DNA of 64,000 bases from Bernardetia sp. (GTDB taxonomy: Bacteria; Bacteroidota; Bacteroidia; Cytophagales; Bernardetiaceae): NCBI RefSeq assembly GCF_020630935.1, contig NZ_JAHDIG010000018.1, forward strand, positions 1 through 64,000, in the 5' to 3' direction. Shown one piece after another: positions 25,301-33,787 of the stretch. The translations under genes and the position numbers were made by a program. Every line of letters begins with the position of its first letter. The stretch's first letter is position 1. The notes under the pieces were generated by a model. That model was not told where the DNA came from, ran no database searches, and saw nothing but the letters and a program-made list of their open reading frames with translations.

Positions 25301-28300
25301 CTTGGCAATATGGGACGAATCTAGGTAGTGGAGCTTTCTCTATTCCTTCTGGCAGTCAGTACGCAGCAGCAAACGATGATGCTTGTCCTAGTCCTGGGTG
25401 TGGAACTCCATATCGTTCTTGGCTTATCAGTCCAAAATTTGACATGTCTGTGTATTCTAGCCTAGAACTTAATTTCAGAGCTGTATTTTTTACAGCAACT
25501 ACTCCGATTGATTTGGGAGAAGTTAGAGTTAGTACCGACAGAATCAACTGGACAACGATACACTCTATGACACGCCAATCTAACACTTGGCAAAATATTA
25601 CTCTTAATTTGGATGCTTATGCTGGCGAACCTCAACTATGGATAGCTTTTTATTATGATGATTTAGATAACTGGGGATATGGCTTTGCTGTTGATGATGT
25701 TACAGTAAGAGAAAGGTCTTTACAGTTAGTAAGTTTATCGCCTGCTCATACATCGACTAACGTAGCTGTTAATACTGCATTAGCTCTTACTTTTGACCAA
25801 GTTCCTGCCGTGGGTTCAGGTTCAATTACTCTTACAGGTGGTGCTAGTCCGATAGTTGTTCCTGTAACTGGGGCAAATACTTCTGTAGTTGGAAATACTG
25901 TTACAGTAACTCTACCTTCAAACTTAGAAAATTCTACTACTTATTCAGTGGATGTTCCAAGTGGTGTATTTACTACAGCTGGTGGTTTAGCCTTTGGTGG
26001 TGTTACTCCTGCTAACTGGCAATTTACTACACAATCAGGTGATTCAGATTCTAGAATTGTAGCTCCTACCACTATGCCTACTGGAACAACTATTTCATCT
26101 CTTGCTACCAACTCTGGAAGTGCAGTAGAAGTATTTGCTTTTCAAGTAGAAGATTTAGCTACTGCTGATGCTTTTCCAACCATTGCTACACAATTTGACA
26201 TTGTAAGTGGAGCATCTAATACAGTTACTGATTGGACAACCCAACTACAAGGTGCAGAACTTTGGGCTGGAGGAAGTCAGATTACAGCAACAGCTTCTAT
26301 TACAACAGATAGAATACGTTTTACCATTCCTGTAGGAAATGCAAGCACAGCAAATGGTGCAAGTACTGAATATAGCTTAAGAGTATTTTTAAATACTACT
26401 GGTATTACAGATGCTGAAGTACTACAATTTGCTATTCCAAATAATGGACATGGTGCAACTACTGGTGGTAGCACTTCTCAATTTGCAACTACTTTTCCTG
26501 CTGATGTTATTTCTAATACCTTTACTTTAGAAGTAATTGCAACTCAACTTTCATTTGAAAATGTTCCAGCTAGTGCTTTAGTAAACAACAACTTCTCTGT
26601 TGGTGTGAGGGCTACTGATGCCAATGGAAATATTGATAATGCACCAAGAACAGTTACTCTTCTTAGAGATGGTGGAACTGGAACTGGAAGTTTAAGTGCT
26701 GCTTCAGGACTGGCTTCTCGCAATCTAGTAAACGGTACTCTAACTTGGAGCGACCTTCAATTTGATGCACTTGGAGAATATGGATTAAGAGTAAACGATG
26801 ATGCAAGTCCTCTGACAGCATTAAGTTCTTTAATCAATATTGTTGCTCCTAGTGGTGGTGGTACGCCTCCATCAGTTTCTACCCCTACTCGTTTCATTGC
26901 AACTGCCTTAGATACTGCTACTATTGAACTTTCTTGGGATGCTGCATCAAATGCAACAGGTTATAATCTATATCATAGAAATAATTTGATTGCTACATTA
27001 CCTGCAACAGCTACTGCTTATACTCATGAAGGATTAATGGAAGACACATATTACAACTATACTCTTCAAGCCTTTAATACAAGCTCAAATGCAACAACAG
27101 GTGCAAATACAGCTACTTACCCTAAAGCTCCAGTGTTATTAGAAAAAGTAGATGCTTGTGCTGGGTCAAAGGGTGAAATTACAGTTTCTAGTACACACAG
27201 AACAGGAATTATTCATTGGTATGCTTCTGAAACTGCAACAGAGCCAATTCAAGATAATTCATATACTTTTGAGACAGAAAATCTGACTTCTGCTCAGACT
27301 TACTATGTTTCAACAATTGGATTAGAACATGAAAGCCAAACAAGATTAGCTGTTACTGTGGATGTAAAAGCAGTTCCAGTAGCAACTATTTTAGGCGATT
27401 TGAACCGTTCAACATGTGAAAACTCTATTACTTTAGAAGCTCAACAAGCAACTACTGGTACAGATGTTACCTATGTTTGGTACTTGAATGGAACACAGGT
27501 ACAAAGTGGCAGCGAACCTACTTATGAAGCAACTCGTAATGGTTCGTATTCTTTACGTGTTGTAAGTAACGGATGTGTATCAAATGTTTCTGAAAGTGTA
27601 AGAGTGAAAGTGAAAGATATTGCTCCTGCTACCATCACACAAGGTGTTAGTGCTGTTTTCTGTGAGACAGGAACACTATCAGCTTTAGAATCAGAAGATG
27701 CTACTTATCAGTGGTTGTTAAATGGCAATGAGGTAGGAAATACATCTACTATTTCTGTATCAACTTCTGGCACTTATACGCTAAGAGTAAGCAGACAAAC
27801 TTGTACAGAAGAAGCTCAAATCGTTGTAGAAATTCTATCTTTCCCTACAGACATCACAATTTCTAGCGATAAAACAGAATTCTGTGCTGGAGATGAAGGT
27901 GCTACAATTTCTGTACCAGAAGTTCCAAATGCTACTTATACATTATTTAGAAATGGACGTAGGTTGGGAGCTCCATCACAAAGAAGAGAGTTTTCTGTAA
28001 GTACTTCTGGAGAATACTTCGTAGAAGTAGCTTTAAGTGGAAACTGTATTTTCCTTACAGATACAATCAGCATAGACAGACTTATTATTCCTACTGTAAG
28101 AATTAGTGTTTCTGATAATATTGCCTCACTGGTATCAGAAGGAGAAATTGTAGAAGTAGAATGGTTAAGAGATGGAGAAGTTGTGAGTACATCTACCACA
28201 ACAACTCTTGAGTTGACAGAAACAGGTAATTATTCAGCACGAGTAACTTACTCAACAGGCTGTCAGGCTACTTCAAGAGCTGTTTTCTATCGCAAACCAG

Positions 28301-28587
28301 ACCCAGTAACAGGTATAGAAGATGAGTTGGCTAACTGCTGCACAGTAGTTTATCCAAACCCTGCTAGTTCAGAAGTATTCTTAAAGCTCTCGGCAGAACT
28401 GCAAGAAGAATGCACTATTACTCTTACTGATGGAATCGGCAGAACATTGATTACGAAGCAAATTTCTAAAGAAGAAGCGACCCAAAATATTCGTTTAGAT
28501 ATTAGCAATTACGCTTCTGGAATCTATTTTATCAATGTAGTTACACCAGAAAAAACACTTTCTTTCAAAGTATCGAAAGAAAACTAA
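22381..28587 (+). CDS. Giant secreted subtilisin-like (S8) protease with type IX secretion domain
   Basis: A 2068-residue exported protein. It has a signal peptide (about 20-42), a propeptide-like region (about 50-225), and an S8 domain of the KP-43 kind (about 235-530) with Asp265, His290 (DHGTHVAGT), oxyanion Asn344 and Ser456 (NSGTSMAAPG). A beta-barrel follows (about 535-650), then a series of beta modules: a fibronectin-type unit near 745-820, a MAM/anchor-J-like domain near 945-1110 (LPYLEDFENPNPAECWDI), an SbsA-type Ig-like unit near 1115-1215, another fibronectin unit near 1500-1580, several Ig/PKD-like repeats with paired Cys (about 1590-1970), and the C-terminal type IX sorting domain (VYPNPASSEVFLKL to the end). 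It should be secreted and attached to or released from the cell surface. Confidence 0.93.
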   Translation: MDFQYNLVVSCCRRVKSIQKVLAILFLGMITLIHSPEVMAQNTSPSLRLKSSTQKYVSNTQDFIKTKSLFEEALSDNHYYLVVQFSTLPSHKDREALKTKGIELIQYLPDLSYTAKVKANLPNSELEALIQNYRIHAFVILSTTQKTQERLLQNDIPSWAVLSANQVALQVIPFNKIDAARVFSDVQRLGGEVSYQSKVTGNFTINLPQEKIADLAELPWVLWVESVPEPPKEENYYGKSAHRSAILNYGARNLDGTGVNLGIWDGGNVGPHLDFSGRVTLVENTSASDHGTHVAGTMAGAGLLNPRHTGMAPNALIFSHNFNGDIATEMQDAIDNHGIVITQNSYGFSATCSTGDPYMINNREQDLLVNNNPHLVHVFSAGNSQTSCAGGFGTTTGKAAKNTITVGALTNNDVITGFSSFGPVEDGRIKPEVSSFGNGVVSTEPNNTYAANSGTSMAAPGVSGTVAQIYQRYRQLNTGANPIASLVKAVLSNNADDLGNVGPDYKYGFGRINGLKAVKALEATNYAVNTVTTGGQNDVTIAVPAGVHEVKVMLCWSDPAAAANANPALINDLDLEVLDPTTNTWLPWTLDGANPNNVAVRGVNTVDIIEQVTIPTPTAGTYTLRVKGTAVTSGANQEYALTWTVTEPYIEVTYPSAGMTLEPSASELIQWDMEGVSSTTSVEYSLDNGATWTVINGSVPANTRRLSWTVPNTMTNEAKIRVTSNTPSLSAESDAFAIIGVPTGIAGLPCSGAAILSWTAVPNADEYIIYQLDETTGAYNQIGTSSTTSFTATGLTGLTWFSIRARNTTTGATSQRSLGFSITPGAGTGADLELTAIVNPVQGCDTRTATEPVTIRIKNLDCSAITSGTSIPVSYTVNAGTPINETLVLSSDLNGGASVDYTFTATVDMSASGAYVLTASVSLPADTNTANDEITNHTVQNSPAISTLPYLEDFENPNPAECWDILDEGAGTGTWQYGTNLGSGAFSIPSGSQYAAANDDACPSPGCGTPYRSWLISPKFDMSVYSSLELNFRAVFFTATTPIDLGEVRVSTDRINWTTIHSMTRQSNTWQNITLNLDAYAGEPQLWIAFYYDDLDNWGYGFAVDDVTVRERSLQLVSLSPAHTSTNVAVNTALALTFDQVPAVGSGSITLTGGASPIVVPVTGANTSVVGNTVTVTLPSNLENSTTYSVDVPSGVFTTAGGLAFGGVTPANWQFTTQSGDSDSRIVAPTTMPTGTTISSLATNSGSAVEVFAFQVEDLATADAFPTIATQFDIVSGASNTVTDWTTQLQGAELWAGGSQITATASITTDRIRFTIPVGNASTANGASTEYSLRVFLNTTGITDAEVLQFAIPNNGHGATTGGSTSQFATTFPADVISNTFTLEVIATQLSFENVPASALVNNNFSVGVRATDANGNIDNAPRTVTLLRDGGTGTGSLSAASGLASRNLVNGTLTWSDLQFDALGEYGLRVNDDASPLTALSSLINIVAPSGGGTPPSVSTPTRFIATALDTATIELSWDAASNATGYNLYHRNNLIATLPATATAYTHEGLMEDTYYNYTLQAFNTSSNATTGANTATYPKAPVLLEKVDACAGSKGEITVSSTHRTGIIHWYASETATEPIQDNSYTFETENLTSAQTYYVSTIGLEHESQTRLAVTVDVKAVPVATILGDLNRSTCENSITLEAQQATTGTDVTYVWYLNGTQVQSGSEPTYEATRNGSYSLRVVSNGCVSNVSESVRVKVKDIAPATITQGVSAVFCETGTLSALESEDATYQWLLNGNEVGNTSTISVSTSGTYTLRVSRQTCTEEAQIVVEILSFPTDITISSDKTEFCAGDEGATISVPEVPNATYTLFRNGRRLGAPSQRREFSVSTSGEYFVEVALSGNCIFLTDTISIDRLIIPTVRISVSDNIASLVSEGEIVEVEWLRDGEVVSTSTTTTLELTETGNYSARVTYSTGCQATSRAVFYRKPDPVTGIEDELANCCTVVYPNPASSEVFLKLSAELQEECTITLTDGIGRTLITKQISKEEATQNIRLDISNYASGIYFINVVTPEKTLSFKVSKEN

Positions 28588-28614
28588 ATTCTAATTATCT
28601 GTAACTATAAAATG

Positions 28615-28650
28615 AAAAAAGCAGAGTTCTTTTCGGAACTCTGCTTTTTT
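28615..28650 (+). terminator. Rho-independent terminator of the subtilase gene
   Basis: GCAGAGTTC (28621-28629), a 6-base loop, GAACTCTGC (28636-28644) and then TTTTTT, preceded by an A run that also pairs with it. Confidence 0.92.
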
Positions 28651-28744
28651 GTGTAATATCATTAATTCCTGTGATGAATAGATGTTTTTTTTAAACTGTT
28701 AGCTTTTTATACTAAAGTAATTACTAAATTTCCCTTTTAACTGG

Positions 28745-28840
28745 CGCAAGATTTTATCTTGTGTCTATCTATTTCGTCAGCATATGCTGACAAAAAAGAG
28801 CGTCCAAGCAAAATGCTTGAACGAGAGATGATGTCGTCTC
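28745..28840. repeat. Block of four consecutive palindromes in intergenic DNA
   Basis: Four adjacent hairpins: CAAGAT/ATCTTG (28747-28761), the perfect 16-base palindrome GTCAGCATATGCTGAC (28776-28791), CGTCCAAGCA/TGCTTGAACG (28801-28823, 9 of 10 pairs), and GAGATGATGTCGTCTC (28825-28840, pairing with two G-T). The block starts with CTGGCGCAAG, which recurs inverted at 63-72. It lies between the subtilase terminator and the barrel gene and looks like a miniature mobile repeat or a structured leader. Confidence 0.6.
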
Positions 28841-28937
28841 CAATAAAAAAATATATCAAAAGAAGAATAGTTTTTAATAGCAAATTTGTATTTTGGATTT
28901 GATTATAAAACCTCTCCAATATCTGAAACTGTCTCTC

Positions 28938-29822
28938 ATGAAAAAAATCTACCTTCTCTTCTGCTTTTGCTTTTTTCTATCTACCACTTGTCTTGCTCAA
29001 TTTGGGCAAATAGAAGCTGGCGCAAGAACCTACGGAATGGGCAGAACCTCACTCACTACTTCTGATGCTTGGGCAGTTTTTAATAATGTAGCAGCACTCA
29101 CAAATGTAAAACGAACAGAGGCTTTTTTAGGCTATTCTAATCGCTTTACACTCTCTGGACTAAATACTTTACAAGCAGGAGGCACTTTTGATGCTTTATT
29201 TAATGGTAAAATGGGAATAGGTGTTACTCGTTTTGGTGATGATTTGTATAACGAACATCGTTTGGCTGTTGGTTATGCTCACAAAATCAGCAATATGAGT
29301 ATTGGTATTCAAGCCAACTATCTGCAAACATCTATACAAGGCTACGGCACACGCCATAATTTTGCTTTAGAAATGGGAGGATTGGCACAGCTTTCTGAAA
29401 AACTCTTCTTAGGGATGCACATTTTTAATATCAATCAAGCGAAAGTTTCAGATTTTGAAGATGAAAGAATCCCAACAATGATGAGAATTGGAATTTCGTA
29501 CCGTCCTGTAGAACGTGTAGTTTTGAATATCGAAACAGAAAAAGATACAGAATATCCTGCTTCTTTTAAGGTTGGTTTAGAATACAATGTTGCTAATTGG
29601 AATGAAAATAAAATATTTGCTAGGACAGGAATTACCACTGAAGAATTTTTAGCTCATTTTGGAGTAGGATACTATAAAGGAAATTTCGGTTTAGACTACG
29701 CCTTTACTACACTTCCACAAGTAGGATATTCGAATCATATTAGTTTAATTTATCGTTTTGGAAAGGCTAGAAAATCGGATAAGGATGCTAATGAAGAAAA
29801 TGCTGTTCCAGAAGCACATTAA
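28938..29822 (+). CDS. PorV/PorQ-like outer-membrane beta-barrel protein
   Basis: A 294-residue protein with a signal peptide (MKKIYLLFCFCFFLSTTCLA). The mature start GQIEAGARTYGMGRTSLTTSDAWAVFNNVAAL matches the opening of the PorV/PorQ family of FadL-type barrels, where GARxxGMG and the AxxNNPA-like block are typical. Alternating amphipathic strands continue to the final ISLIYRFGK; a short charged tail (ARKSDKDANEENAVPEAH) follows. PorV and PorQ serve the type IX secretion system, but this protein may instead be a general member of the family. The start was moved to the ATG at 28938, where the signal peptide begins. The gene follows a type IX substrate, but a terminator separates them. Confidence 0.78.
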   Translation: MKKIYLLFCFCFFLSTTCLAQFGQIEAGARTYGMGRTSLTTSDAWAVFNNVAALTNVKRTEAFLGYSNRFTLSGLNTLQAGGTFDALFNGKMGIGVTRFGDDLYNEHRLAVGYAHKISNMSIGIQANYLQTSIQGYGTRHNFALEMGGLAQLSEKLFLGMHIFNINQAKVSDFEDERIPTMMRIGISYRPVERVVLNIETEKDTEYPASFKVGLEYNVANWNENKIFARTGITTEEFLAHFGVGYYKGNFGLDYAFTTLPQVGYSNHISLIYRFGKARKSDKDANEENAVPEAH

Positions 29823-29953
29823 ATACAAAAAAAAGTTTTATACACACAGAAGTTTACTTTCATTGTAAAACACTGATAATCAACAAGAAGTGTTTGATTG
29901 AATTATTTCTCAAAAAAAAAATTGCAAAATGAACTAAAATAATTGTGAAATAG

Positions 29954-29985
29954 TTTGGATATATCAAATGGCTGTACTACTTTTG
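29954..29985 (+). promoter_or_regulatory. Promoter of tRNA-Leu (Bacteroidota sigma-A type)
   Basis: TTTG at 29954-29957, a 20-base spacer, and TACTTTTG at 29978-29985. Both elements match the Bacteroidota -33/-7 consensus and place the transcription start a few bases before the mature tRNA at 29999. Confidence 0.75.
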
Positions 29986-29998
29986 TATCACAATTCAA

Positions 29999-30080
29999 GC
30001 GGATGTGGCGAAATTGGTAGACGCACTAGACTTAGGATCTAGCGCCGCAAGGTGTGTGGGTTCGACTCCCTCCATCCGCA
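29999..30080 (+). tRNA. tRNA-Leu (anticodon TAG)
   Basis: An 82-base cloverleaf: acceptor GCGGATG / CATCCGC with discriminator A, D-loop region GTGGCGAAATTGGTAGAC, anticodon stem CTAGA/TCTAG with loop CTTAGGA (anticodon TAG, reads CUA and related Leu codons), a long type II variable arm (CGCCGCAAGGTGTG), and a T-loop GGTTCGACTCC. The CCA end is not encoded. The anticodon and the long arm agree on leucine. Confidence 0.97.
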
Positions 30081-30135
30081 CTATTTTTATAAATATTGTA
30101 GCAATACAGATTTATAAAAACGACGGGTTTAATAA

Positions 30136-30206
30136 AAACAAAATTTCTCTTATTTCTCTTAAACTGAACTTAGTTTGATTGCCTGAATAAGAGAAATTTT
30201 TGTTTA
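30136..30206. terminator. Long hairpin downstream of tRNA-Leu
   Basis: AAACAAAATTTCTCTTATT (30136-30154) pairs with AATAAGAGAAATTTTTGTTT (30186-30205) with one bulge and a 31-base loop; a T-rich stretch lies within the right arm. It probably ends the tRNA transcript or forms a leader structure of the trigger factor gene. Confidence 0.55.
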
Positions 30207-30326
30207 TAATGACTTTTGAGCGAAAGTTATATATTAAAAAATAATTCATTTCATCACGCAGGATTACATTTTAAGAGTTTAAAAAAACAATAAGAACTAT
30301 GTAATTCTAAAATTTTATAGACCATC

Positions 30327-31766
30327 GTGGAAATTAAGTTAGAAAAAAAGAATGAAACCAATGCTTTTATTCATGTTTCGGTAAAAGAAGAAGATTACAA
30401 AGCTAAATTTGATAAAAAACTAGAAGATTATCGCAAACAGGCTTCTATCAAAGGTTTCCGTCCAGGAAAAGCTCCTATGAGTTTGGTAAAGAAGATGATA
30501 GGAAAAGAAGTGAGAATGGACGAAGTAAACGATGTAGTAACTAAAGGAGTAAGTGATTATATCCAAGAAGAAAAACTAGATTTGCTCGGTGCACCTATAC
30601 CACAGCCTAAAGATACTAACTGGAGCAAAGAAAAAGAATTTGAGTTTTCTTATGAAATCGGATTAGTTCCTGACTTTGATTATGACATTTCTGAAAACGT
30701 TAAAGCTGATAACTATAAAATAGACATTACTACAAAAGAAGTAGATAATTATATAGACAACCTCCGTTCTCGTTTTGGAAGTGTAGAAAACCCAGAAGAA
30801 TCTGAAAAAGGAGATTTTGTCTATGGAGAAATTTTCCAAATGGGAAAAGATGAAGAAGGAAATGAAACAAAAACATTTTCAGTAGAGACTCTTATTCCTA
30901 CAAATAAAATTGCAGACTCTCAAGTAGAAAAGTTTGTAGGCGTAAAAGGAGGCGATAACTTTACTTTTGATATGGCAGAAGCTCTTCCAAATGAAAAAGA
31001 AAGAGGTTTTGCATTAGGTATCGAAACTGAAGATGCAGCCAAACTTTCAGGTGAGTTTACAATGGTAGTAGAAAGCATTACTCGTCGTATTCCTGCTCCA
31101 TTAGATGAAGAATTTTTTAAGAAAATAGGAGCTTACAAGCCTGCTAAGCCAGAGCCAGTAGTTGAGGGAGAAGAGCCAAAAGCAGAAGAACAAGAGCAGC
31201 CAGAACCAGAAGTAATGAATGAGGAAGAGTTTCGTGAAGAAATCCTGAATCGTTTGAAAGAAGATTATGCCAAAGAAGCAGAAGCTCTTACAGATATTTA
31301 TCTTCGTAGAAATTTGATAGAAAATACTAAAATTGACCTTCCAGACGAGTTCTTGAAACGTTGGTTGGCTTTTGCTAATGAAGGTAAATTTACAGCAGAA
31401 CAGATTGAGGAAGAGTATCCAGAATTTGTAAAAGAAATGAAATGGTCTCTTATCCAAAATCGTATTTTGAAAGATAAAGAAGTAGAAATCACAAGAGAAG
31501 ACATCATTGCAGAAGCTCGTAAGGAAGTTCAAAACATGATGATGCGTATGGGTGGAGGAATGCAACTTCCAGAATCTCAAATGGATAGCATGGCAGAGAG
31601 TTTCTTACAAGCAGATAACGGCAAACACTACCAGCAAATAGCTACTCAAGCAATGCGTCAGCGTTCTATGGAAGCTGTTCGTGAGTCAGTTACCCTAAAT
31701 GACAAAGTAGTAACTGAAGAAGAATTTGCTGAAATTGCTGAGTCTTTAAACACTCCTGCAAAATAA
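30327..31766 (+). CDS. tig: Trigger factor (ribosome-associated chaperone)
   Basis: A 479-residue protein starting with GTG (MEIKLEKKNE). The N-terminal ribosome-binding domain has the signature GFRPGKAP at residues 43-50, which docks on ribosomal protein L23. A degenerate FKBP-type domain lies at about 150-250, with an acidic insertion (PAKPEPVVEGEEPKAEEQEQPEPE, about 275-298), and the helical arms occupy the rest. It binds nascent chains leaving the ribosome. Length and acidic insertion suit Bacteroidota versions. The clpP and clpX genes that often follow are absent; a terminator closes the gene. Confidence 0.95.
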   Translation: MEIKLEKKNETNAFIHVSVKEEDYKAKFDKKLEDYRKQASIKGFRPGKAPMSLVKKMIGKEVRMDEVNDVVTKGVSDYIQEEKLDLLGAPIPQPKDTNWSKEKEFEFSYEIGLVPDFDYDISENVKADNYKIDITTKEVDNYIDNLRSRFGSVENPEESEKGDFVYGEIFQMGKDEEGNETKTFSVETLIPTNKIADSQVEKFVGVKGGDNFTFDMAEALPNEKERGFALGIETEDAAKLSGEFTMVVESITRRIPAPLDEEFFKKIGAYKPAKPEPVVEGEEPKAEEQEQPEPEVMNEEEFREEILNRLKEDYAKEAEALTDIYLRRNLIENTKIDLPDEFLKRWLAFANEGKFTAEQIEEEYPEFVKEMKWSLIQNRILKDKEVEITREDIIAEARKEVQNMMMRMGGGMQLPESQMDSMAESFLQADNGKHYQQIATQAMRQRSMEAVRESVTLNDKVVTEEEFAEIAESLNTPAK

Positions 31767-31786
31767 GCTGAAAAGTATTTCCATAA

Positions 31787-31826
31787 TAAAACCCCTAAAA
31801 TCTAAAATTAGATTTTAGGGGTTTTA
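31787..31826. terminator. Rho-independent terminator of tig
   Basis: A perfect 19-base inverted repeat, TAAAACCCCTAAAATCTAA (31787-31805) and its complement (31808-31826), ending in TTTTA. Confidence 0.9.
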
Positions 31827-31985
31827 TGTTTTGGCAAGCCTAATAATACTTTCACTATTGAAGTATTGGAAGAAAGAAGCGAAAGACAAAGAAATTTTAA
31901 AGATTCTAAACTGACTTTGATTGAACCTTTCCACTTCAAATCATAGTTCTATAAAAAAATAGTCCCTCAAAGACAATATAAAAAA

Positions 31986-32477
31986 ATGAGTTGGAAAATA
32001 GTAGAACGAAAAATTGGAAAGGCTGGTAATCTCAAACAACGCCAAAAACGACAACAAGAATGGAATAAAAAATATGGCGATAATTGGATGATAGGTTATA
32101 TAATCGATGGAGAATTTGTATCACAAGAAGATGCGCTAGAAAACGTTTATTATGAAAGTTACAAACAGCATTTTGAAAATAACCTAGAAGATTTAGAGGA
32201 ACTGATAAACACAGCCAAAACACTCTCCAATCCACACTCAAAGGCTACTGGAGGTGTAGATTTACAAGTTCCTGCCATTATGAGTTACTTGAATAGAAAT
32301 AATTTAGAACTAAAAGGTAATGAAGTCGTAGATATTGGAACGTATGGAGAAGTCTCTCACAAAATAAGTGTTCGCCTAAGTCCACTGACTATAAAATGCT
32401 CAGAAAATCCAAGAATGACATTAGAAAAGTTTTGGCAAGACAAAAAATGTCTTGCTATTTGGGATACTTCCTTATAA
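31986..32477 (+). CDS. Conserved-looking protein of unknown function
   Basis: A 163-residue soluble protein, rich in charged residues at the start (VERKIGKAGNLKQRQKRQQEWNKKYGDNWMIGYII). Ordered-looking stretches such as HSKATGGVDLQVPAIMSYLNRNNLELKGNEVVDIGTYGEVSHKISVRLSPLTIKC suggest a compact domain with conserved glycines. I have the impression of close relatives in cyanobacteria, which would point to gene transfer, but cannot check this. No catalytic motif is evident. It is a single gene between tig and the carotene hydroxylase gene. Confidence 0.65.
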   Translation: MSWKIVERKIGKAGNLKQRQKRQQEWNKKYGDNWMIGYIIDGEFVSQEDALENVYYESYKQHFENNLEDLEELINTAKTLSNPHSKATGGVDLQVPAIMSYLNRNNLELKGNEVVDIGTYGEVSHKISVRLSPLTIKCSENPRMTLEKFWQDKKCLAIWDTSL

Positions 32478-32563
32478 GTAAAAATTTATATAAAACCTTA
32501 TTCTTAAAATTAGAGTTACCCTTCAAGTTTTGAATTTTATTTTTAAATTTTGAATTTGTAGAT

Positions 32564-33022
32564 ATGTTATCTCTTTGGCAAATTATTTTGGTTATTGTCA
32601 TTACAGCTATGTGTATGGAAGGCGTAGCGTGGTTTACGCATAAGTATATTATGCACGGTTTTTTGTGGTTTTTACACAAATCTCATCATAAACATCACAA
32701 TCATTTTTTAGAAGTAAATGATGTCTTTGCTTTAGTTTTTTCAGTGCAATCTATGGCAATGATTATGTTTGGACTAACCTACCCCAAATGGAATATTTTG
32801 TTTGCATTAGGAGTAGGAATCGCACTCTATGGAATATTTTATGCTGTTTTCCACGATATTTTGGTACATAATCGCTTACCCTTTTTAAAAATTAATATAC
32901 AAAATCCATATCTCAAACGCATTGTCAGAGCACACGGAGTGCATCATCGTTCCCATAAGAAAGATGATTCGGAAGCATTTGGTTTTTTGTATGCGCCTAA
33001 AAAATATGACAAGAATAGTTAA
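32564..33022 (+). CDS. crtZ: Beta-carotene hydroxylase (CrtZ-type, fatty-acid hydroxylase superfamily)
   Basis: A 152-residue membrane protein with about four helices and the di-iron histidine clusters of this superfamily: HKYIMH and HKSHHKHH (about 27-46), HDILVHNR (about 105-112) and HGVHHRSHK (about 125-133). CrtZ adds hydroxyl groups at C3 of the beta-ionone rings, towards zeaxanthin or related pigments such as saproxanthin in this phylum. No other carotenoid gene is in the window. Its TAA stop shares bases with the stop of the convergent STAS-like gene (TTAA at 33019-33022). Confidence 0.88.
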   Translation: MLSLWQIILVIVITAMCMEGVAWFTHKYIMHGFLWFLHKSHHKHHNHFLEVNDVFALVFSVQSMAMIMFGLTYPKWNILFALGVGIALYGIFYAVFHDILVHNRLPFLKINIQNPYLKRIVRAHGVHHRSHKKDDSEAFGFLYAPKKYDKNS

Positions 33023-33441
33023 TTATCAGAATTATTTTTACTCAATATCCAATCTTGTGCTCTTTCAATATTCTTAAAATATTTTAGACAATAGGGATAA
33101 TTCATATTTTCAGTTGCTTTTATAGCTACCTGAACACCTATACGATGCACAGCATCTTGTGGAGGAATCATTCCCACAACAATTTCTTGAGCAAGTTCTC
33201 TGAAGCACCTTGGTAAAAAAACAGTTATCTGCCAAGTACGAGCTTGAAGTGAGTTGTATTCAAAGCTAGATAAATCATAAATCCAATAGCTACAAGTATG
33301 CTTTTTAGCTTCTGTCAAAATATTTTCAAAAAAAGTTTTATATTCATCAAGAGTCATGTGTCCATGCATTTTCATGAGTAAAATATCTTTTTCTTCATTG
33401 TATTGAATTACACTTTGATTTGTTGTAGGGTGCATAGTCAT
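33019..33441 (-). CDS. SpoIIAA/STAS-like protein of unknown function
   Basis: A 140-residue soluble protein. The pattern of strands and helices (DILLMKMHGHMTLDEYKTFFENILTEAKKHTCSYWIYDLSSFEYNS...QVAIKATENMNYPYCLKYFKNIERAQDWI) resembles the SpoIIAA-like fold found in many Bacteroidota, where a conserved DLS-like segment ends the third strand. The role of such proteins is unknown. Candidate promoter box CAAATTTA (TAAATTTG on the minus strand) is at 33491-33498. Convergent overlap of 4 bases with crtZ. Confidence 0.6.
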   Translation of the reverse strand: MTMHPTTNQSVIQYNEEKDILLMKMHGHMTLDEYKTFFENILTEAKKHTCSYWIYDLSSFEYNSLQARTWQITVFLPRCFRELAQEIVVGMIPPQDAVHRIGVQVAIKATENMNYPYCLKYFKNIERAQDWILSKNNSDN

Positions 33442-33787
33442 AGCTTGTGAAATTTGGATAGAATGGTTTATCGTACTGCATATAACACTGCAAATTTAGA
33501 TGCATTTCAAGATAGAAATAGACTTTAAAAGTTAATTTAATTAACTAACCACTTATAAATAGCCCGTATTCATATTAAATTTTAGATTATTCTGATGAAT
33601 TTCTTCTTCTATTGCATAAGTAACAATGAATTTAATATAAATTATAGTTTAATTTTATATTAAAAATCAAAATTTTATTTGGTTCACACTTTAAAATTCA
33701 GCACATTGAGTTGTTCAATCAATTTTTTATTAGCAAAATACAATTTTTACTTACAAGCAATATTTGTTGGTTCATTTTGCATCACCA
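33442..33787. other. 346-base A/T-rich intergenic region
   Basis: Lies between the divergent STAS-like gene promoter and the 3' end of the VanW-family gene. Apart from the candidate -7 box at 33491-33498 I see no gene, clear hairpin or repeat. Confidence 0.6.

Noticed and set aside
28737-28919. 60-residue open frame on the minus strand
   Set aside because: It runs through the palindrome block and has no protein-like composition or start signal; the palindromes explain the sequence better.
31101-31580. 159-residue open frame antisense to trigger factor
   Set aside because: Phenylalanine-rich shadow of lysine/glutamate-rich coding sequence on the other strand; no independent support.
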